42,137 nt of DNA, taken from NCBI GenBank assembly GCA_017622845.1, contig JAGAQJ010000032.1:1-42137 (forward strand), in the 5' to 3' direction. The notes under the pieces are model-generated. The model was given only the letters and a program-made list of their open reading frames with translations. It was not told where the DNA came from and made no database searches. The position numbers were made by a program, and so were the translations under genes. Source of the stretch: Lachnospiraceae bacterium (GTDB lineage: Bacteria > Bacillota > Clostridia > Lachnospirales > Lachnospiraceae). This document shows, piece after piece, positions 40,301-42,137 of this stretch; position 1 is the stretch's first letter, and every line of letters begins with the position of its first letter.

Positions 40301-41601
40301 GTGTCCTTAAAACCTCCTCCTTGTGATGAGTTCACGATAAACGAATCCGGATTGCGTGAAAATCTGGTCAGACCGCTCTTCCATACATAAGGTTCATCTG
40401 CCATCAGCACGAACGCACGCAAATCCGCCTTTCTTGCCACAACATCACCGTTATCCTGAATATCCAAATCCTGAAAATCAATAACCTCCTGAGCGATAAA
40501 TCGCCTTGGCTCCTTTTTGAGCAGCGCGATAAACTGCTCCTTCTGTTCCCTGGTCATACTGCTGCCGAACACGACTCCGTATCCGCCTGCCTCTGCCACA
40601 TCTTTCAGCACAAGACTGTCAAAATGTTCCAGCACATACGCCATATCCTCCTCATAAAACGGCAGATAGGTCGGTGCATTGGACAATACCGGTTCTTCGC
40701 CAAGATAGTACCGTATCATCTTCGGCACGAAATAATAGATGCCCTTGTCATCTGCAATACCGTTTCCGGGTGCATTTAACAGCGCTACATTTCCCTTCGC
40801 ATACACATCAAAAATATGCGGTATGCCAATCACGGACTCCGGATTAAAGTTCATGGGATCAAGATACTCGTCGGAAATTCTGCGGTACACTGCTCCCACG
40901 CGCTCCTTCTTTCCCCTGTAATCCACATAGTAGAGCTTATCATCTTCCACAATCAATTCGCTTCCGTTGACCAGATGCGCACCTGTCTTCTCTGCAAGAT
41001 AAGAATGTTCAAAATAAGCTGCATTGTATCTGCCAGGCGTCAAAATGACGGTATGTCCTTCCACATTCACATTGTCCATCGTCTTTCTCAACAGACTTGC
41101 GTAATTCCGGTTGTCCTCAAGCTGATTGTCACGGAAGGTCTTGGGGCTGCTCCGCCTGCACAAATCTCTTGCAATCATCGGATACGAGGCTCCTGACGGA
41201 ACACGCAGATTATCTTCGAGAATGTACCACTCGTCATTTTTTCCTTTTACAAGGTCAATACCCGAGATATGCGAGTAAATCTTTTTCACCGGAGTTACAC
41301 CCTCACATTCCGGCATATAGCCGCTTGATGCAAAGATAAAATCCTCGGGTATGACTTTATCCTTTACAATCTTCTTATCGTGATAAATGTCATCAAGGAA
41401 CATGTTGAGCGCAAGTACTCTTTGCTTCAAGCCTCTTTCAAGGTAATCAAATTCCTCCTTCTGTATCACCCGCGGTATCGCATCAAAGGGGAATAACTGC
41501 TCCTTAAATGTGTTATTTTTGTAGATACCGAATTTCACTCCGTATCTGGCTAACAGCCTGTTTACATTTTCCGTGTTGTCAAGCAAATCCATCTCATACA
41601 T
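40282..41601 (-). CDS. Circularly permuted ATP-grasp protein (DUF404/407 type)
   Basis: The protein has 439 residues from the ATG at 41601. A GTG 12 bp upstream also opens the frame, but the AAAGG site is better spaced to the ATG. It matches the circularly permuted ATP-grasp type 2 family: IYSHISGIDLVKGKNDEWYILEDNLRVPSGASY (residues about 112-145), ILTPGRYNAAYFEHSYLA, LVNGSELIVEDDKLYY, VALLNAPGNGIADDK, FDSLVLKDVAEAGGYGVVFG and AQEVIDFQDL. Family members are believed to be amidoligases that activate a carboxylate with ATP. The operon continues with alpha-E, transglutaminase and two AstE-like genes. Product is unknown. Confidence 0.85.
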   Translation of the reverse strand: MYEMDLLDNTENVNRLLARYGVKFGIYKNNTFKEQLFPFDAIPRVIQKEEFDYLERGLKQRVLALNMFLDDIYHDKKIVKDKVIPEDFIFASSGYMPECEGVTPVKKIYSHISGIDLVKGKNDEWYILEDNLRVPSGASYPMIARDLCRRSSPKTFRDNQLEDNRNYASLLRKTMDNVNVEGHTVILTPGRYNAAYFEHSYLAEKTGAHLVNGSELIVEDDKLYYVDYRGKKERVGAVYRRISDEYLDPMNFNPESVIGIPHIFDVYAKGNVALLNAPGNGIADDKGIYYFVPKMIRYYLGEEPVLSNAPTYLPFYEEDMAYVLEHFDSLVLKDVAEAGGYGVVFGSSMTREQKEQFIALLKKEPRRFIAQEVIDFQDLDIQDNGDVVARKADLRAFVLMADEPYVWKSGLTRFSRNPDSFIVNSSQGGGFKDTWVLSR

Positions 41602-41623
41602 ACGCTCACGCACCTTTCCTAAT

Positions 41624-41653
41624 GCAGCAGTTTGGATACATTTAAACTGCTGC
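41624..41653 (-). promoter_or_regulatory. Perfect leader hairpin before the ATP-grasp gene
   Basis: GCAGCAGTTT (41624-41633) and AAACTGCTGC (41644-41653) form a 10-bp perfect stem with a 10-nt loop, ending 22 bp before the ATG. It is part of a GC-rich, structured leader (another perfect stem is GTCAGC/GCTGAC at 41731-41745). Confidence 0.55.
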
Positions 41654-41773
41654 TTCCAATTACCTGCCCCTCACAGGAGACAATCGAGCGAGGGAATCCC
41701 CTTCTCCCTACTCGCCGCACCGGGCACCCGTCAGCTTTGCTGACAATCTTCCTTTGGGTTCCCATGCGCAAAA

Positions 41774-41804
41774 AAAGGCGCTCTGCTTAACGCAGAACGC
41801 CTTT
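41774..41804 (-). terminator. Strong intrinsic terminator in the ATP-grasp leader
   Basis: AAAGGCGCTCTGC (41774-41786) pairs with GCAGAACGCCTTT (41792-41804); on the minus strand the stem ends in seven Ts (41773-41767 area). It lies only about 25 bp after the predicted start of the transcript from the 41828-41855 promoter, so it can act as an attenuator of the operon. It could also terminate transcription from a gene beyond the right edge. Confidence 0.75.
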
Positions 41805-41827
41805 GTTCAAACTACGAATATACTATT

Positions 41828-41855
41828 AGTTTACTCTAATCTGCGCGTTTGTCAA
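41828..41855 (-). promoter_or_regulatory. Promoter upstream of the ATP-grasp operon
   Basis: Minus-strand TTGACA (41850-41855, perfect) and TAAACT (41828-41833) are 16 bp apart. The start codon is about 225 bp downstream, giving an unusually long leader that holds the terminator hairpin. Confidence 0.6.
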
Positions 41856-41884
41856 TAAATTCTTTCAATTTTTTTCAATTTATT

Positions 41885-42137
41885 GTAACAGTTCAGCTTT
41901 ATGGATTATTTTAGCTAGGACGAAGGGCGGCAGTCCGATACTGGTACAGGCAATCGGACTCCAAATGCGAATTTTCTAATGGGTGATGCCAAAGTCTTTG
42001 AATGCGTCCGCGACCGGACTCTACGCGCCGTCCATGGACGCGTTTCGTCCTAAATCCGCGTCCATGCGGATTTTCACTGATGCATCGAATCACCCATAAG
42101 AAAATGTCAGCATTCTCCGCCAGCCTGTTCCGGTATC
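41885..42137. repeat. Nested palindromic repeat element, inverted copy (truncated by window)
   Basis: It begins GTAACAGTTCAGC (41885-41897) and continues with TGGATTATTTTAG, then an inverted copy of the second module of the element at 35254-35827 (GGCGGCAGTCC..., GCGTCCGCGACCGGACTC region at 42003-42021). The right half runs off the window. ORFs inside (for example 41911-42093) mirror ones in the first copy and are unlikely to be genes. Confidence 0.75.

Noticed and set aside
41624-41804. A named riboswitch in the ATP-grasp leader
   Set aside because: Several stems are visible but no known aptamer consensus could be recognised.

Overview
The window looks like low-to-mid GC Firmicutes DNA, most likely a gut Clostridia of the Lachnospiraceae type. 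This rests on the strong AGGAGG-type ribosome sites, meso-diaminopimelate dehydrogenase, a methionyl-tRNA synthetase with a C-terminal tRNA-binding domain, and many palindromic intergenic repeats. Almost every gene is on the minus strand. The exceptions are a 40-residue peptide gene, an anion permease and a doubtful gene remnant. I see no rRNA, tRNA or CRISPR array.

Region 1 (1-19972, all minus) is the main item: one long, tightly packed locus that I read as a contractile injection apparatus of an unusual, Gram-positive, type VI-like kind. In transcription order it encodes a secreted/anchored VWA-FHA-like membrane protein; a 727-residue sheath candidate; two paralogous tube (Hcp-like) candidates followed by a hairpin terminator; a J-domain protein; two FHA proteins; a PP2C phosphatase; a membrane-anchored PP2C-like protein that has lost catalytic residues; two unrecognised proteins that may be baseplate parts; an Hsp70-like ATPase with an N-terminal SAP-like segment; another baseplate-like protein; a PAAR-like DUF4280 tip protein carrying a dead papain/C39-like domain; a DcrB-like chaperone candidate; a VgrG spike; a pentapeptide-repeat protein; an Imm11-like protein; and the start of a second VgrG. 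No ClpV, TssJ/L/M or Ser/Thr kinase is visible in the window. An Hsp70/J-protein pair and an FHA/PP2C module occupy the places where such parts might be expected.

Region 2 (19973-22481) looks like the control switch. The divergent spacer holds a perfect 21-bp inverted repeat and a short ORF for a Sec-exported-type peptide. Next to it is a 606-residue regulator made of two consecutive HTH-helical-repeat units (RRNPP/Rgg-like), preceded by a small XRE repressor. I infer peptide-pheromone control of the injection locus.

Region 3 (22525-35222) is ordinary chromosome: a MATE exporter, a CPBP protease, a YetA/PL26-like protein with a clear sigma-A promoter, an ArsB/SLC13-type permease, a DUF4015 lipoprotein, a coiled-coil protein of unknown function, ddh, a HAD phosphatase and metG.

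Region 4 (35254-42137) contains large nested palindromic repeats, a truncated iron-alcohol-dehydrogenase-like ORF, and a five-gene operon. The operon encodes a circularly permuted ATP-grasp enzyme, an alpha-E protein, a transglutaminase-like protease, an AstE/AspA-type zinc deacylase and a paralogue that has lost its zinc ligands. It has a consensus-like promoter followed at once by an intrinsic terminator, which suggests leader control. The TIR motif GTAACAGTTCAG recurs in several of the repeats.
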